Below, in pieces: positions 6,198-6,747 of a stretch of 6,747 nt of DNA (within the stretch, counting starts at the first letter, position 1; every line of letters starts with the position of its first letter). The position numbers and the translations under genes are program-made. Origin of the DNA: an uncultured Kiloniellales bacterium (GTDB lineage Bacteria; Pseudomonadota; Alphaproteobacteria; Kiloniellales; JAKSDN01); NCBI GenBank assembly GCA_947259625.1, contig CAMYMY010000410.1:1-6747 (forward strand), given 5' to 3'. The notes under the pieces are model-generated. The model saw only the letters and a program-made list of their open reading frames with translations. It ran no database searches and was not told the DNA's origin.

Positions 6198-6352
6198 GCG
6201 ACGCCCCCCTTCCCGGTTCCCTGCGGCAGCCATCGAGGCGCTACGGTCGTTCGCCGGCGGCTTGGGTCGTCCGGTATCCAGGCCCATCTTGAAGCAACGG
6301 CAATAGCCTGGCAACTCGACGAACCAATGCCAAGCCTTCCGGCGCCGGGGCG

Positions 6353-6380
6353 TTGCGCGCGCCGGGCGATCGGCTAAAGT
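6353..6380 (+). promoter_or_regulatory. Weak promoter candidate for the rRNA methyltransferase gene
   Basis: TTGCGC at 6353-6358 and TAAAGT at 6375-6380 (four of six against TATAAT) are 16 bases apart. Transcription would begin near 6387, about 25 bases before the start codon. It lies in the 214-base gap between the divergent AI-2E-family and methyltransferase genes; I found no good promoter facing the former. Confidence 0.3.
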
Positions 6381-6411
6381 CGCGACACCATTGGGCACGG
6401 GAGCAGAGACC

Positions 6412-6747
6412 ATGAGGCGCAAGCCCCGCCGCGGCGGCGGACGCCAGGCGGAGGTCACGATCGAGGCGCTCGGCGGGCGCGGCGACGGGGTGGGGCGGTT
6501 GGACGGCCGGCCGGTCTTCGTGCCGCTCACCCTGCCGGGCGACCGGGTGCAGCTGCGCATCACCGGCGAGAAGGCCGGCGCCTTCAAGGCCGAGGTCATC
6601 GAGCTGCTGGTGGGCGGCCCGGGGCGGGTGGAGCCGCCCTGTCCGCACTACGGGCCCTGCGGCGGCTGCGCCTTGCAGCACCTCGAGGCCGGCCGCACGG
6701 CAAGCTGGAAGCGGGAGCAGGTCGTGCAGGCGCTGGCGCGCCGGGGC
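6412..6747 (+). CDS. rlmD: 23S rRNA (uracil-C5)-methyltransferase, RlmD/RumA type, N-terminal part
   Basis: SAM-dependent enzyme that methylates C5 of a uracil in 23S rRNA (U1939 in E. coli for RlmD). The 112 visible residues start with a basic MRRKPRRGGGRQ, then a TRAM RNA-binding domain (about 13-66: VTIEALGGRGDGVGRLDGRPVFVP, then LPGDRVQLRI), then the iron-sulfur ligands C77-x5-C83-x2-C86 in PCPHYGPCGGCALQHL. The spacing equals that of E. coli RumA Cys81/87/90; the fourth ligand and the methyltransferase domain lie beyond the window. TRAM plus the Cys cluster argues against TrmA (which has neither) and RlmC (usually without TRAM), but the exact target base is inferred. The start is supported by GGGAG eight bases before the ATG. 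Full-length relatives have about 410-450 residues. No stop occurs because the window ends inside the gene. Confidence 0.9.
   Translation, partial: MRRKPRRGGGRQAEVTIEALGGRGDGVGRLDGRPVFVPLTLPGDRVQLRITGEKAGAFKAEVIELLVGGPGRVEPPCPHYGPCGGCALQHLEAGRTASWKREQVVQALARRG

Noticed and set aside
6275..6310. Sigma-54-like GG/GC element upstream of the AI-2E-family gene (minus strand)
   Set aside because: The GG and GC doublets are separated by 11 bases rather than the required 10.
5211..6377. 388-codon open frame on the plus strand opposite the AI-2E-family gene
   Set aside because: Asp/Glu/Arg/Gln-rich composition typical of antisense to a hydrophobic membrane-protein gene; no ribosome-binding site or family features.

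Overview
The window is GC-rich chromosomal DNA that looks alphaproteobacterial. The grounds are a Tat-exported TRAP solute-binding protein of the ketoacid/lactate type, strong G/C bias at third codon positions, and a Prx5-type peroxiredoxin whose AT-rich promoter carries an Irr/PerR-like (Fur-family) dyad. No mobile element, CRISPR array, tRNA or rRNA is visible. Most of the content is conserved housekeeping or stress-tolerance genes. The two outer genes run off the window edges.

Layout, left to right. (1) 1-704, minus: first 234 residues of a TRAP solute-binding protein; its C-terminus lies left of the window. (2) 711-1127: a 417-base gap with leader hairpins for the TRAP gene, a weak promoter candidate, and two overlapping, mutually exclusive GC-rich hairpins upstream of the next gene. 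(3) 1128-1901, plus: a 257-residue protein of unknown function with a basic N-terminus, one zinc ribbon, one membrane span and a TPR-like C-terminal part; it probably starts at TTG. (4) 1974-2396, minus: ArfB-type GGQ peptidyl-tRNA hydrolase, a ribosome-rescue factor. (5) 2484-2515, minus: a strong intrinsic terminator for the gene behind it. (6) 2549-3100, minus: peroxiredoxin resembling the peroxidase half of Prx5-glutaredoxin hybrids. (7) 3128-3200: AT-rich control region with a predicted promoter and clustered inverted half-sites. (8) 3199-4929, minus: full-length-type signal peptide peptidase SppA with an odd C-terminal tail. (9) 5061-6197, minus: AI-2E/PerM-family membrane protein. (10) 6412-6747, plus: first 112 residues of an RlmD-type iron-sulfur rRNA (uracil-C5) methyltransferase, divergent from gene 9.

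The AI-2E-family gene and sppA could be cotranscribed: same strand, a 131-base gap and no convincing terminator between them. The peroxiredoxin has its own promoter and terminator and looks like a single-gene, metal- or peroxide-responsive unit. I see no clearly new multi-gene system. The items most worth a second look are the half-site cluster before the peroxiredoxin, the switch-like hairpins before the zinc-ribbon gene, the unknown zinc-ribbon/TPR protein, and the sppA tail.
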